Below, in pieces: positions 63,120 through 64,000 of a DNA stretch of 64,000 bases. A model generated the notes under the pieces. That model was not told where the DNA came from. It made no database searches and saw only the letters and a program-made list of their open reading frames with translations. Each line of letters starts with the position of its first letter. Positions within the stretch are counted from its first letter, which is position 1. This DNA comes from Synechococcus sp. UW140 (GTDB taxonomy: Bacteria; Cyanobacteriota; Cyanobacteriia; PCC-6307; Cyanobiaceae), in contig NZ_UCOB01000014.1 in the NCBI RefSeq assembly GCF_900474295.1, positions 186,001 through 250,000 on the forward strand. The letters are read 5' to 3'. Both the position numbers and the translations under genes were made by a program.

Positions 63120-64000
63120 GCCCTTGGCGATCACTATATTATAGCAAATAAAACCATTAATGCCGGAATGACATTACCAGTGAAGCTGATGCTTTCAATC
63201 TTGTCTATTACCGAGATCGTTTAATCAGGATGCGCAGAGAGGGGAGGAATGCGACTCTCCAGACCATTGCCCTCAGTTGTTTTTACGAGGGGAATGTGAT
63301 TGAACTCAATCCAACTTTGCTGACCCTAATAAACTTTACCTGGTTGATGTAGCGAAGCAAGTCAATCGACAGGCGGGACATCAGAACAGCAAGGCGAAAT
63401 TTCGCGATTGCTTGTCATCACGTATAAATAAATTCTTGGTGAAAGCTTCATGAGAGAAGACTGAGAGATTGATCATTTTTTCCACATCAACTGTTGATAA
63501 CTAGGCTGCATTGTGGAGATTTAGGTGAATTCGGGGCAAAGGAGCCTCACCCGATTGAGGTCTCTTTGACCTTGTGGCAGCTCTATGTATTACTCCGCGC
63601 GGAATAGGAGTCGACTGGCAAGTCTAAACAACGGAGTTCGACCAATCGATCACAAACCAATGAATGCGGAGTCGACAGTGCTCAGCCCCTGCTCGATGCA
63701 TCCATCAGCTCTGCCGTGCGCAATTAACGCTTTACAGACCCAACAAATAAGAAAACTAGTACTTAGGAAGCATGCGGAAAGTAGCACAACTTTTAGGGGC
63801 ACGAACAGACCAGCTCCGCATCATGCGCGGACTGAGGGCTGATGATGAAGGACGGTATCATGAATTCAGCTGTGTCTACTTGAATTTATTAATATGTGGA
63901 TTCCACTGGTGAAAAGAAATAACCAGTATTCAACCTGGAAACGTTCATCCTTGTCTGCTGTAGCAATGAGACATACATTTCGGACCATCATTTCAATTGT
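63120..64000. other. AT-rich tail, no convincing gene
   Basis: 881 bases. A single TTTTTCCACA (about 63478) resembles a DnaA box but stands alone. An ATG at 63966 opens a frame (MRHTFRTIIS) that runs off the right edge and could be the start of a gene. No repeats of note. Confidence 0.5.

Noticed and set aside
63470-63495. DnaA-box-like TTTTTCCACA
   Set aside because: One copy only, with no dnaN or oriC-like cluster nearby, so not called an origin.
63585-63842. 85-codon plus-strand frame
   Set aside because: Composition and lack of a ribosome site suggest a chance frame.
1-64000. tRNA, rRNA and CRISPR search by eye
   Set aside because: No cloverleaf with a T-loop GGTTCRA signature and no direct-repeat arrays were seen.

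Overview
The window looks like chromosomal DNA of a marine picocyanobacterium of the Synechococcus type. Evidence: photosynthesis and tetrapyrrole genes (psb27, hemH with a chlorophyll-binding tail, hemC, a ChlP-like reductase, a lone high-light-inducible protein, a plant-type ferredoxin), a CyAbrB regulator, a psb27 lipoprotein, cobalamin genes and many very small picocyanobacterial hypothetical proteins. The base composition is GC-rich through most of the window and visibly AT-richer in two stretches (about 36.3-39.9 kb and 60.9-64 kb). No rRNA, tRNA or CRISPR array was seen.

Layout. 1-36 kb is a dense core block: a four-gene minus-strand run headed by ilvB (acetolactate synthase), then hemH, a chromosomal tyrosine recombinase, a methyltransferase/cobO pair, pyrH-frr, a ChlP-like flavoprotein, a cNMP-binding-domain protein, transaldolase with EF-hands, ftsI with an FtsL-like partner, a CPBP protease, a double-domain phosphoglycerate mutase, a dihydroorotase-like protein, lepB, ferredoxin, inorganic pyrophosphatase, proS, psb27, purA, a PfkB kinase, cutA, cobK, ssb, argB, priA and rpoD. 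rpoD carries a Lys/Ala-rich N-terminal tail and an abnormal 51-residue C-terminal extension running into island DNA.

36.3-42.7 kb is accessory: a broken integrase next to rpoD, an exported-looking protein with a class II aminoacyl-tRNA-synthetase-like signature, two tandem paralogous small proteins, a DUF3104 protein and hypothetical proteins. 42.7-54.4 kb returns to core-like genes (hemC, L,D-transpeptidase, a second inorganic pyrophosphatase, UPF0145, MIF-like tautomerase, a COQ4-like protein coupled to a TrpF-like protein, a secreted zinc metallopeptidase with a poly-G frameshift, YccF, CyAbrB) mixed with tiny membrane proteins.

54.4-64 kb is a loosely packed accessory region: secreted and small hypothetical proteins, an HLIP, two candidate double-glycine-leader peptides (58334 and 62281), a decayed FAD monooxygenase, a multi-pass membrane protein and a Cys-containing secreted protein. 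The most interesting leads are the two ribosomal peptide precursors, the exported synthetase-like protein, the altered RpoD/integrase junction, the COQ4-like/TrpF-like pair, the two pyrophosphatases of which one lacks a catalytic Asp, and a two-member family of tiny Cys-containing proteins.
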